Positions 44,875 through 53,767 of a stretch of DNA of 64,000 bases are shown piece by piece (position 1 is the stretch's first letter; each line of letters begins with the position of its first letter). The position numbers and the translations under genes were made by a program. The stretch lies in the NCBI GenBank assembly GCA_013297755.1, contig JAAFIH010000006.1:1-64000 (forward strand). The letters are read 5' to 3'. The notes under the pieces are model-generated. The model searched no databases and was not told the DNA's origin. It saw only the letters and a program-made list of their open reading frames with translations. This DNA comes from Cytophagales bacterium. GTDB lineage: Bacteria > Bacteroidota > Bacteroidia > Cytophagales > UBA9547.

Positions 44875-46848
44875 ATGAAATATCTACCCTCAAAATTAAA
44901 TACAATAAAATTTAAGTTATCGTTTGCAATAGGTGTTTTAACTTGTATTTTTTCATTTTTTTTGATTGGATATTTTTATTACACCTTTAAATCAAATATT
45001 CTGGCATCGAGTATTGCCAACACTCAACTTACAGCCAAAGAGTGTGCTTCTAAAATTCAAAACGATTTTAATAAAGATATTTTAATAGCACGAAATTTGG
45101 CTTTAATTTTCAAAGAAGCCCAGTTACAAAGCAAAGAAGTAAACCTTGATCGTGAAACTTTAAAGCAAATACTCAAAGCCACACTCAAGGGCAATCCTTC
45201 ACTTTTAGGAATTTACTCAGCTTGGGAACCCAATGCTTTTGACGCTAAAGACGAATTATACAAAAACGAAGACCCAAGAAACAAAACAGGTGTTTTGGTA
45301 CCCTACTACTATTTTGATGAAAAAAAGAATATACAATACGAAGCCTTAATTTATTACAAAGATATTAACAAAGGTCAGTATTTTTTGATACCTCAAAGAA
45401 CCAAAAAAGAAGTTGCCATAGAACCTATGATGTATAAAGTTGGTGATTATGATATGTATTTGATGACAATGTCTGTGCCTATTATAGGAAAAAATAACCA
45501 ATTTTTGGGGGTTGTAGGTGTAGATATAAACGTAACAAATATCCAAAAAACGATACTCAATACCAATAATTTCGACAAAAAAGTAAGTATTGCTTTGGTT
45601 TCAAACAAAGGCCTCATTGTGGCATCTAGCACAAACAATGAATTTATTGGCGAAAACCTCAAAGACATAAATAAAAGTCTTTTTAAATCCATACAATCCA
45701 ACACACTTAATTTCCAAGAAAACGAAAATTTATATACCATAGTTCCTATAAAAATTGGCAATACTGATGAGCCTTGGCATATTATTGTGTCGTTTCCTAT
45801 GTCGATATTACATGATTCTGTTTATTACGAAATTATAAATTTATTACTAATATCGGCATTGTTTGTTTTTTTGCTTATCATTTTTACGACCCAGTCAATT
45901 GCACATTTTTTGAAACCAATGACCAATACAACCAAAGCAGCACAAGCTTTGGCCGTGGGCAATACCAATTTCGATTCGTTTGAAAACTCTTCAAATGAAA
46001 TAAAATTACTAAACGATGCTTTTGATAGCGTAGTTTCGGCCCATATAGACATTACTAAAGTGTGCGAAGCAGTAGCTCTTGGCGATTATAGCATAAAGGC
46101 GATTATAAAAAGCGAAAATGATTTATTGAGTAAATCAGTAAATAGCATGGTAGATAATTTAAAAAAATCCAAAGATCAAGAGTTGGCTCGTATTTGGATA
46201 AACGAAGGCTTTACTGCTTTTTCTGAAATCTTACGTTCTAATGCTCCCCTCAACGACCTTACACATCAGGCTTTGCATTTTTTGATAAAATATGTAAAAA
46301 TGGCTCAGGGTGGAATTTATCTTTTGCACGAAGACAAAAATGGTGGTTATTTAGAATTAAGTTCAGCTTACGCTTACGAACGAAAAAAATACATAGAACG
46401 AAGAATCGAATTTGGTGAGGGCTTAATAGGCCAAGCCTTTCTCGAAAAAGAGACTATTTATATGACCCAAGTTCCCAAAGATTACATCAAAATCACATCT
46501 GGATTAGGCGAAGCCCTACCAACAGTACTATTAATAATGCCATTGCAGAACAACAATACATCTGAAGGCATCCTTGAATTGGCATCTTTTGACGAGTTAG
46601 AGCCTCATAAATTAGATTTTTTGCATAAATGTGCCAAAGACCTGGCCGTAGTTGTAGGCAATGTTCGTAGTGTAGACCTTACCGCTCAGTTGCTCAAAGA
46701 AACCACCGAACAATCGCAAATGGTAAAATTACAAGAAGAAGAAATGCGTCAGAATTTGGAAGAGTTGCACGCCACCCAAGAACACATGAATCGTAGAGAA
46801 CAAGATTATATCAAAAAAATAGAAGAATTGATGGAGAAAATAAAATAG
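44875..46848 (+). CDS. Membrane sensor with Cache, HAMP and GAF domains
   Basis: This 657-residue protein has a transmembrane helix at about residues 14-37, an extracytoplasmic Cache domain (YFDEKKNIQYEALIYYKD, then PIIGKNNQFLGVVGVDIN) and a second helix near 318-342. HAMP-like helices (NTTKAAQALAVGNTNF) follow, and a GAF domain at about 455-600 (GEGLIGQAFLEKETIYM). It ends in a coiled coil (MRQNLEELHATQEHMNRREQ). No kinase, cyclase or chemoreceptor signalling domain is present, so output must go through a partner. Cache domains often bind amino acids; its position next to rocD allows, but does not prove, arginine or ornithine sensing. Confidence 0.8.
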   Translation: MKYLPSKLNTIKFKLSFAIGVLTCIFSFFLIGYFYYTFKSNILASSIANTQLTAKECASKIQNDFNKDILIARNLALIFKEAQLQSKEVNLDRETLKQILKATLKGNPSLLGIYSAWEPNAFDAKDELYKNEDPRNKTGVLVPYYYFDEKKNIQYEALIYYKDINKGQYFLIPQRTKKEVAIEPMMYKVGDYDMYLMTMSVPIIGKNNQFLGVVGVDINVTNIQKTILNTNNFDKKVSIALVSNKGLIVASSTNNEFIGENLKDINKSLFKSIQSNTLNFQENENLYTIVPIKIGNTDEPWHIIVSFPMSILHDSVYYEIINLLLISALFVFLLIIFTTQSIAHFLKPMTNTTKAAQALAVGNTNFDSFENSSNEIKLLNDAFDSVVSAHIDITKVCEAVALGDYSIKAIIKSENDLLSKSVNSMVDNLKKSKDQELARIWINEGFTAFSEILRSNAPLNDLTHQALHFLIKYVKMAQGGIYLLHEDKNGGYLELSSAYAYERKKYIERRIEFGEGLIGQAFLEKETIYMTQVPKDYIKITSGLGEALPTVLLIMPLQNNNTSEGILELASFDELEPHKLDFLHKCAKDLAVVVGNVRSVDLTAQLLKETTEQSQMVKLQEEEMRQNLEELHATQEHMNRREQDYIKKIEELMEKIK

Positions 46849-47192
46849 TAGTAGGGAGTTAGTGTCTTGGATAAAATTGATAATTTACTTAGTATTTTTA
46901 GCTTCTAAACCACAAAATGATATTGATGCTTCCTTAAAAATTAGTATTAAAAAACACAACATAATTAAAATATGTAATAATTAATCATATTTTAAGTTTG
47001 AAAATCATATTTTAATAAAATAAATTTTTCAAAATATGATATCCATAAAACTCTAATAAAGTTTTTACATTTTGAAAATCGAATTGAATAGGTACAATTT
47101 ATTGTCAATTTAATTCACAAAAAATTGATAATCAGCTATTTATGTTCTTAAAGAAAATCCTACATTAAAACCACAAAATGAAATAACTATTC
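46849..47192. other. AT-rich gap between convergent genes
   Basis: Only AT-rich DNA lies between the sensor and terD. No gene, clear hairpin or repeat copy was recognised. Confidence 0.5.
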
Positions 47193-47750
47193 TTAAGCAT
47201 ATATATCTACCAAGCCTTGCAAACCTTTGGTAGAACCATCGCCAACAGCATGAAATTTCCATTCGTTGTTTGATTTTTCTAATTTTCCAAAAATCACTAC
47301 TGTATCGTTGGGGTAGGAGGCATCTAAGTCAAATCTAGCCACTTCCCTTTTGGTATCTACATCGTACAAACGCATATAGGCATCGCTCAAGAGGCCAAAA
47401 GTGTGCCTTCGTGTTTCTGCATCATGGATAGACACTGCCACTACCAATTGTGTAACATCTGGATTGACTAGGTCTAAGTTTACGAGTACCATCTCATCAT
47501 CGTCATCGCCATAGCCAGTACGATTATCACCTGTATGTTGCGTAGAGCCGTCAGGTGATTTTAAATTATTATAAAAAATAAAATAATTATCATTAGGTAG
47601 TTTAGAGTTTTTGCCCAACATAAACACAGAAGCATCCAAATCTAAGGCATTGGTGCTGGGTTCCCAACCTAACCCTATCATTACTTTTTTTAATTTTGGC
47701 TCTTCTTTAGTAAGATTAAACGAGCCACCTTTTTTTAATACTATTGCCAT
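47193..47750 (-). CDS. terD: TerD-family tellurium/stress protein
   Basis: This 185-residue protein is a textbook TerD domain: ALDLDASVFML, QHTGDNRTGYGDDDDEM for calcium binding, then VVAVSIHDAETRRHTFG and ARFDLDASYPNDTVVIFGKL. TerD proteins bind calcium and are tied to tellurite, phage and envelope stress. It stands alone here, without terA, terB or terC. A more diverged relative is at 13742-14371. Confidence 0.92.
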   Translation of the reverse strand: MAIVLKKGGSFNLTKEEPKLKKVMIGLGWEPSTNALDLDASVFMLGKNSKLPNDNYFIFYNNLKSPDGSTQHTGDNRTGYGDDDDEMVLVNLDLVNPDVTQLVVAVSIHDAETRRHTFGLLSDAYMRLYDVDTKREVARFDLDASYPNDTVVIFGKLEKSNNEWKFHAVGDGSTKGLQGLVDIYA

Positions 47751-48264
47751 GAGTATATTATTTTATTAAATATTATATTGTTTTATTACTAATTTGATTT
47801 TTTATTAAACAATGTAATAATTATATTTTATTTTTTTAAAAATCTAATTTACACAATTAAACTTGTTTTTTGAATAAATATGTTCGCAAATTAATATAAT
47901 AAGTTCAAAAAATGACAAACTTTTTTTAATTTTTAGTGATTTAATGATTATAAAGTTTAAGATGTATACATTTGGTTTGTAAAATATAATTTTATAAGGA
48001 TTTGCTATATTTACTTATTTATTTCAATGTTGTTTATTTAGAATTAGATTAACTTTCTTATTTGGAGAAAGACTTAGATAGAGGCAATAAAAATGTCTAA
48101 GTAAACGACATTGTTATATATTTCGCAAAAGATTATGTATTTAAAATCAGTCAAAGAGTATTAATATTAGATTTTTGTATTAATTTTATTAGATTTTTAT
48201 AATAAAATCAACAAAGTCGTTTCTTTAAACATTAAAAAATTAAATTTTTGATTAAAATCATTTT
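47751..48264. other. Divergent promoter region of terD and mnmE with dispersed repeat
   Basis: This ~510-bp gap contains TACATTTG at 47967-47974 (a -7-like box pointing right) and the third copy of the dispersed ~90-bp palindrome at 48025-48113. The rest is AT-rich. Confidence 0.55.
48025..48113. repeat. ~90-bp dispersed palindromic element, copy 3
   Basis: It starts CAATGTTGTTTATTTAG and ends CTAAGTAAACGACATTG, with the interior AGACTTAGATAGAGGCAATA. It is the reverse-complement orientation of copy 1 (7517-7607) and very similar along its whole length. Confidence 0.85.
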
Positions 48265-49632
48265 ATGACAGATACTATTGTAGCTCTATCTACCCCACAA
48301 GGCATAGGGGCCATAGGTGTAATACGAATATCTGGGCCTGAGGCTTTAGAAACAACTCAAAAAATTTTTAAAGGCAAAAATCTTACCACTCAAGCATCCC
48401 ACACATTACATTTTGGGTATATTATGGATAAGCAAGAGGTCATTGATGAAGTTGTGGTGGGTATTTTCAAAGCCCCAAATTCCTTTACTAAAGAGAATGT
48501 AGCCGAAATATCTTGTCATGGATCAGGATATATTATAAATAAAATCATACAATTATTACTTCAACATGGAGCTAGATACGCCAAAGCGGGCGAATTTACA
48601 CAAAGGGCTTTTATAAATGGCCGATTTGATTTGGCACAGGCCGAGGCTGTGGCCGATTTGATAGCCTCCGACAATGAGGCCTCTCACAAGGCAGCTCTCA
48701 ATCAAATGAGGGGTGGCTTTTCGTTAGAATTAAAAGAATTGAGAAACGAATTGCTTAATTTTGCATCGCTCTTAGAGCTAGAACTCGACTTTGCTGAGGA
48801 AGATGTAGATTTTGTGCATAGAGATGACTTAAAAAAAACTGTTATAAAATTAAACACTTTTATTCTTACTTTATTGCAATCGTTTTCTTATGGCAATGCT
48901 ATCAAAAATGGTGTGCCAACTGTGATTGCAGGCCGCCCAAATGCAGGAAAATCTACTTTATTAAATACATTATTCAACGAGGAAAAAGCCATAGTTTCGT
49001 CTATTGCTGGTACAACTAGAGATGTAATAGAAGACGAATTAGTAATAAATGGCATTAAATTTAGACTTGTAGATACTGCTGGTCTTCGACAAACCAAAGA
49101 CACTTTAGAGGCTTTAGGTATAGAAAAAACAAAACAAAAAATTGCTAAAGCCAGTCTTTTGTTATATATATATGATATTAAGACTGAATCTATGGCTGAT
49201 TTATTACAGATTGTCCAATCAAATCAGCATCTTAAAATTATATTTGTGGCCAACCAAATAGACAAATATACTGAAATTGAGATTCAAAACCATATTTTAC
49301 AAGCAAAAAACAATGAATTGGACATAGTATTTATTTCTGCCAAAAACAAAACTGGAATTGATGCACTAAAAAATAAAATAATTGCCACTGTTTTAAGTAG
49401 CAATTTCTCAACTGGCGATACTTTTGTAACTAATATGCGCCATTACGAAAGTCTAAAAAATGCTAACTTTGCTCTCGAAAATATACTTCTAGGTATTGAA
49501 AATGCAATTTACACTGATTTGTTGGCTCAAGAAATTAGACAAGCCAATTATTATATTGGAGAAATCACTGGACAAGTTACCAATGATGAAATTCTAGGAA
49601 ATATCTTTAGTAAGTTTTGCATCGGAAAATAG
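48265..49632 (+). CDS. mnmE: tRNA uridine-5-carboxymethylaminomethyl modification GTPase
   Basis: This 455-residue protein starts TDTIVALSTPQGIGAIGVIR (folate-binding N-terminal domain). Its central helical domain and inserted G domain show G1 AGRPNAGKSTLLN, G2 GTTRD, G3 DTAGLRQ and G4 NQID. It ends with the invariant FCIGK, whose cysteine is essential. With MnmG it modifies the wobble uridine of several tRNAs. The last ~180 bp are duplicated at about 51943-52126. Confidence 0.96.
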   Translation: MTDTIVALSTPQGIGAIGVIRISGPEALETTQKIFKGKNLTTQASHTLHFGYIMDKQEVIDEVVVGIFKAPNSFTKENVAEISCHGSGYIINKIIQLLLQHGARYAKAGEFTQRAFINGRFDLAQAEAVADLIASDNEASHKAALNQMRGGFSLELKELRNELLNFASLLELELDFAEEDVDFVHRDDLKKTVIKLNTFILTLLQSFSYGNAIKNGVPTVIAGRPNAGKSTLLNTLFNEEKAIVSSIAGTTRDVIEDELVINGIKFRLVDTAGLRQTKDTLEALGIEKTKQKIAKASLLLYIYDIKTESMADLLQIVQSNQHLKIIFVANQIDKYTEIEIQNHILQAKNNELDIVFISAKNKTGIDALKNKIIATVLSSNFSTGDTFVTNMRHYESLKNANFALENILLGIENAIYTDLLAQEIRQANYYIGEITGQVTNDEILGNIFSKFCIGK

Positions 49633-49842
49633 CTTTTTTTCATCTAAATATTTATAAACTTTATATCATGTCTACAATCAAAATCGTTTTTTTACCTGTA
49701 TTTCTATATTTTTGTTTGGCTGCTTTGCTTTGCATCAAGGCAAGTACAATTCTAGTACTGCTATTTCAAATGCAAATTTTAAAATTATAGGTCAGGTAAA
49801 AAGAATAGGCAGAGTTTATTACTTTTTGGGTATAGGTGGTTT

Positions 49843-49977
49843 GTACAAGGATTTGGGTATTAGCGAAAAAAGGAATTAAAAGCTCATATATTCATTTTTT
49901 AACAAAATGTTTATTAGAATTTCAATTGTTTAGTTTAGAATTAAACTTTCATTTTTGCTAAATCCTTGTTACTGTAC
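49843..49977. repeat. Inverted repeat at the left edge of the dinD insertion
   Basis: GTACAAGGATTT near 49843 and, with small gaps, its complement ending AAATCCTTGTTACTGTAC near 49977 form imperfect inverted arms, with TTAGCGAAAAA / TTTTTGCTAA further in. It could be a terminator for dinD or the remnant of a mobile element end. Confidence 0.55.
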
Positions 49978-50042
49978 TTTATTTTTTCTTATTTTTTTTG
50001 TCTTCGTTAAGCATTTTTTTATGCCCTTGCTTAATTTCTTTT

Positions 50043-50810
50043 TTAACTAACGTCTGACAGTTGTTTCTCTTGAATTAAATTTTCAGGTGATTTACCTACG
50101 TTTTTTTGTACAATTTCTCTTACTTCTTTACCTACTTGATAATGCGTTTGTTCTAAATTTGCTTGTCCTGTAACGCTTTTATTTTTAATTCTTTCTTCTG
50201 TTTGTGTAACTCTAAATAGGTTAGCAGCAAGTTCTGTTCTTTCCATATATTCCATTAGTTTTCCTTTTTTAATACCTCGCCTTTTTTCAAGTTGCCAAGA
50301 TGGCATATTATACATTCCTAAATATCCTGCATTTTGAAATTTTGCATAATCAAATCCAACTCCTCCTGCTTGCCTTCCAACAGAAGCAAGTGATTTATTT
50401 CCTTCTGTAAGTTCCTCCCTAATTAATAATCTTTCTATTTCATTTTGTCCTTCTAAAAATATTTCAAATTTTCTTGTTTGTTGAGCAAAATATGCCTGTG
50501 CTTCTGCAACCTCAACTTTTTTAGGGTCACCATTCATGACAGTAATATAACAAGCAAATCGAGATAATTTAAAATCTTGCATTTGAACATTTTGAATAAC
50601 CCTTTGTTCTGCTATTATATTTTCATAATGTGGAATATTTAATGAAACAAATGCTTTTGTAGCTCTGTCCAATACTTTTTGAAAGGATTTCATATCTTTA
50701 TATCCAAGCATAGTCATTAAGTCAGTTGCCCACCAAAAAGTAATTCCATTCTCGTTTTTAAAGTCCTCAAAAGAAGGATTTTTATTGTCAGACGTTTGTA
50801 ATTCGTTCAT
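50043..50810 (-). CDS. dinD: DNA damage-inducible protein D (DinD)
   Basis: This 255-residue protein contains NENGITFWWATDLMTMLGYKD, a BRO-N-like segment. SRFACYITVMNGDPKKVEVAEAQAYFAQQTR and LASVGRQAGGVGFDYAKFQNAGYLGMYN continue into the DinD core, all typical. DinD modulates RecA filaments in E. coli; Bacteroidota copies are scattered and often mobile. Here it is inserted, on the opposite strand, in a duplicated lipoprotein gene, and has no operon partner. Confidence 0.9.
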   Translation of the reverse strand: MNELQTSDNKNPSFEDFKNENGITFWWATDLMTMLGYKDMKSFQKVLDRATKAFVSLNIPHYENIIAEQRVIQNVQMQDFKLSRFACYITVMNGDPKKVEVAEAQAYFAQQTRKFEIFLEGQNEIERLLIREELTEGNKSLASVGRQAGGVGFDYAKFQNAGYLGMYNMPSWQLEKRRGIKKGKLMEYMERTELAANLFRVTQTEERIKNKSVTGQANLEQTHYQVGKEVREIVQKNVGKSPENLIQEKQLSDVS

Positions 50811-51225
50811 TTTATTATTTATTAAATGCGTTCAGAAATGTACAAAAATAATGATAAATTTGTAGCTTAATGTGTCAATTATAGGATTACACTATAATTC
50901 TAGATAACAATGGTCTTTTATCACAAGCTAGAAATAATATATTTTAAAATTATTCTTTGCCTCAAGGTGTTTGTTTGGCCAACGAAACAGTAGACTACAA
51001 AACCGTATTTTTTTATTATACATTGAAAAAATCGCTATTACTTTACCTCAGTCGATCGGCTCTGCTGAGTGAAGAATATGAATTGGCAACTTGCAAAATT
51101 TAACCCCCACCTCTGGTCTTTGAGTCTCGCTAAGATTCATTTATAGTAATTTTCGATTTAGTACAATTGAATTTTGAAAAGTATAATCTTAAAACTATAT
51201 TTGTATTTGGATAAATTGCATATTT

Positions 51226-51438
51226 ATGAACACATTTACACTAAAAATAGAGGAAACAAATCAAATAGAAGTTATTCAAGCATTTTTAACAGCTTTAAAA
51301 ATTAAATTTACCATTGCAGAACAAAAGCAACCTTACAAGCAAGAATTTGTAACTTCTATACTAAAAGCTGAAAAACAAATCAAAAACGGACAATCAAAAA
51401 CTTTGTCATCTACCGAATTTGATGGTTTATGGAAATAG
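51226..51438 (+). CDS. Small antitoxin-like protein of a YoeB-type module
   Basis: This 70-residue protein (start NTFTLKIEETNQIEVIQAFL, end STEFDGLWK) has the form of the DUF2683-like antitoxins that precede Txe/YoeB toxins in Bacteroidota. It overlaps the toxin reading frame by 10 bp. The toxin is broken, so this antitoxin may be an orphan. Confidence 0.72.
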   Translation: MNTFTLKIEETNQIEVIQAFLTALKIKFTIAEQKQPYKQEFVTSILKAEKQIKNGQSKTLSSTEFDGLWK

Positions 51439-51689
51439 TTATTTCCCAAGAAGCCTTAGAGCATATTGATTACTGGAAAAAAACAAACAACACTGTTATT
51501 CAACAAAAAATTTCTTAACTTAAAAATTCTATTTTAGAAAATCCATACAAGGGTATTGGCAAACCTGAGCCGCTCAAGCATCAACTTTCAGGAAAATGGT
51601 CTCGCAGAATTGACAAGAAAAATCGTTTCATATACAATATCATAGAAAATAAATTGATTATTTATTCTTTAAAAGGTCATTATGAATAA
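51429..51689 (+). pseudogene. Txe/YoeB-family toxin with internal stop
   Basis: The frame reads EIVISQEALEHIDYWKK, then TAA at 51516-51518 (codon 30), then continues LKNSILENPYKGIGKPEPLK and LSGKWSRRIDKKNRFIYNI to a stop at 51687-51689. GKPEPLKH and WSRRI are diagnostic for YoeB mRNA interferases. A lysine-to-stop change is the likely cause. The toxin should be inactive. Confidence 0.88.
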
Positions 51690-51862
51690 AAATATTGTTT
51701 ATTCCAGCTATCCATAGTAGCTTTGATGGAAGTGGTATGTGTTTTGGTGCTGAAAAACGAAAAAGAAAATCGAAATCTAAAAAATTGTACTATTCTACTA
51801 TTATCAATTAAGTAAGAGTAATAATAAAAAAATATTTTTAAAAATATAATACTTTTAAGTTT

Positions 51863-52126
51863 ATGATTGAGATGAAAAAAATAATTTTAAGGGGAACTCT
51901 AAGTAATAATTTCGCAAGATTTGATACTTATGTAAAAAATATGAGTCTAAAAAATGCTAACTCTGCTATCGAAAATATACTTCTAGGTATTGAAAATGCA
52001 ATTTATACTGATTTGTTGGCTCAAGAAATTAGACAAGCCAATTATTATATTGGAGAAATCACTTGGCAAGTTACCAATGATGAAATTCTAGGAAATATCT
52101 TTAGTAAGTTTTGTATCGGTAAATAG
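51863..52126 (+). pseudogene. Duplicated 3' fragment of mnmE
   Basis: From about 51943 the frame matches the end of mnmE (IENILLGIENAIYTDLLAQE through FCIGK) with few substitutions; Gly is replaced by Trp in ITWQVTN. The first ~27 residues of the open frame are unrelated. The whole G domain and N-terminal domain are missing, so it cannot function as MnmE. The duplication continues into the lipoprotein gene downstream. Confidence 0.88.
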
Positions 52127-52159
52127 CTTTTTTTTATCTAAATATTTTATAAACTTTAT

Positions 52160-52732
52160 ATGATGTCTACAATTAAAATCGTTTTATTTACCTGTATTTC
52201 TATATTTTTGTATGGTTGCTTTGCTTTGCATCAAGGCCAGTACAATTCTAGTACTGCTATATCAAGTGCAAATTTTAAAATTATAGGTCAGGTAAAAGGA
52301 ATGGGCAGAGTTTATTACTTTTTGGGTATAGGTGGTTTAGGTAACAATGGTCTTTTATCACAAGCTAGAAATAATATATTTGAAAATTATTCTTTGCCTC
52401 AAGGTGTTTGTTTGGCCAACGAAACGGTAGACTACAAAACCGTATTTTTTTTCTTATACTTTGAAAAAACTGCCATTATTACTGCAGATGTAGTCGATTT
52501 TAATGTGCCTTCTAGTCTTAAAATGTCAGATCTTATAAAACCTAAATCCAAGTTTACTATCAATAGTTTTGTTATTGGCGATTCGGTCAGTTTTAGTTAC
52601 AAAAATGTTATCAGAAAAGGACGAGTTACTAATATTAATCCAAGTTTTAATTCTATTGATGTAATTTTTAAATCATTAACTGGTCAAGAAAAGACAATAA
52701 AATTAGATATAAAAAGAATACTAAATAAGTAA
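52160..52732 (+). CDS. Small lipoprotein, intact copy 2
   Basis: This 190-residue protein has a lipoprotein signal with lipobox FLYGC (Cys20). A domain with FKIIGQVKGMGRVYYFLGIGGLGNNGLL follows, similar to DUF6567/TRL-like envelope proteins. Next is an N-rich central region, then a basic C terminus with SVSFSYKNVIRKGRVTNINP. Function unknown. It is the surviving member of a tandem duplication of the mnmE 3' end and this gene; copy 1 is at 49668-51056. Confidence 0.75.
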   Translation: MMSTIKIVLFTCISIFLYGCFALHQGQYNSSTAISSANFKIIGQVKGMGRVYYFLGIGGLGNNGLLSQARNNIFENYSLPQGVCLANETVDYKTVFFFLYFEKTAIITADVVDFNVPSSLKMSDLIKPKSKFTINSFVIGDSVSFSYKNVIRKGRVTNINPSFNSIDVIFKSLTGQEKTIKLDIKRILNK

Positions 52733-52749
52733 TATTTTTTAAGATATAA

Positions 52750-53694
52750 TTATATGCGTTCAGCAATTCTCAATTTGGCACTTCTGGCTCTTGGGTTTAG
52801 TGCCAATTCAGTTTCTGAGGCCTCTATGGGTTTTCGTGTAATACTTTCAAATGGTTTATTTACATTTCCAAACAAATCTTTGGGGGCTTCGCCTTGTAGC
52901 AACCCATGTTTTATATAGTTTTTTACAGGCCTGTCTTCCAGCGAGTGATACGTCATTATGACCAATCGACCACCTAATTTTAAAACCTCTCCAGTTTGGG
53001 GTAGCATCTCTTCTAATGCTATCATTTCTTCGTTTACTACAATTCTGAGTGCCTGAAAAACTTGAGCTAGGTATTTATTTTCTTGTCCACGTTTTGCAAT
53101 CTTGGAAGCCAGTAGTTTCAGTTCAGTCGTTGAATTTATTACTTTATTGGTTCTACTTGTGCAAATCAGGTTGGCCAAAGTTTTACTATTAATGATTTCG
53201 CCATAGTAAGAAAAAATATGAACTAAATCTTTTTCTTCGTATTCGTTTATTACTTTTTTTGCTGTTAATTCATGGTTTTGTGCATCCATACGCATATCAA
53301 GGGTCGCATCAAACCTAAACGAAAACCCTCGATTGGCGGTATCAAATTGATGAGAAGATACTCCCAAATCAGCAATGATTCCATCTATGGCTGATTGCCC
53401 ATGTAGTCGTAGGAATTTTTTTAAATATCGAAAATTTGAAGGCACAAATATTACTTTTTCAGACAAATCGGCTTCTGCCATCCATTGTTGATAATTTGCA
53501 TAAGCATCTGCATCTTGGTCGAACACATACAATTTGCCAGTTGTCAATTTTTGGGCAATGGCTTTGGAGTGTCCACCACCACCAAAAGTAAGATCTGCAT
53601 AAATGCCATCAGGCTTTATCTCTAAACCATCCAAGCACTCTTGTAGCATTACAGGAATGTGGTAAGGGGCAGTTTGTGCGTCTATTTGTGTCAT
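52750..53694 (-). CDS. rsmH: 16S rRNA (cytosine1402-N4)-methyltransferase
   Basis: This 314-residue SAM-dependent enzyme has the start YHIPVMLQECLDGLEIK and the motif ADLTFGGGGHSKAI. The family hallmark GIIADLGVSSHQFD, GFSFR and VIMTYHSLEDRPVKNYIKH follow, and the end LNPRARSAKLRIAE is also conserved. It methylates N4 of C1402 in 16S rRNA. It usually leads the cell-wall mra cluster, but here only efflux genes lie upstream on the same strand, so the classical cluster is not adjacent in this direction. Confidence 0.95.
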   Translation of the reverse strand: MTQIDAQTAPYHIPVMLQECLDGLEIKPDGIYADLTFGGGGHSKAIAQKLTTGKLYVFDQDADAYANYQQWMAEADLSEKVIFVPSNFRYLKKFLRLHGQSAIDGIIADLGVSSHQFDTANRGFSFRFDATLDMRMDAQNHELTAKKVINEYEEKDLVHIFSYYGEIINSKTLANLICTSRTNKVINSTTELKLLASKIAKRGQENKYLAQVFQALRIVVNEEMIALEEMLPQTGEVLKLGGRLVIMTYHSLEDRPVKNYIKHGLLQGEAPKDLFGNVNKPFESITRKPIEASETELALNPRARSAKLRIAERI

Positions 53695-53767
53695 ATTTAT
53701 TGCAAAAATAACAATACAATTAAGTTTTTTTGCAAAATTGTTACAAAAGAAGTTTTATCAGCCTGTA

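Larger units (their letters stand above)
49668..51056 (+). pseudogene. Lipoprotein gene copy 1, frameshifted and split by dinD insertion
   Basis: The left part (49668-49842) is a close copy of the intact gene at 52160, but a one-base T deletion near codon 8 shifts the frame. The match stops at GGTGGTTT (49842) and resumes at about 50901-50910 (TAACAATGG), continuing to about 51056. The ~1.06 kb in between holds dinD and its flanks. The copy is therefore dead twice over: frameshift and insertion. Confidence 0.88.

Noticed and set aside
36295-51518. Recoding of TAA as lysine, suggested by two genes with AAA to TAA changes
   Set aside because: All intact genes in the window use TAA as a normal stop; the two cases are a toxin and a small accessory gene, where decay is the simpler explanation.
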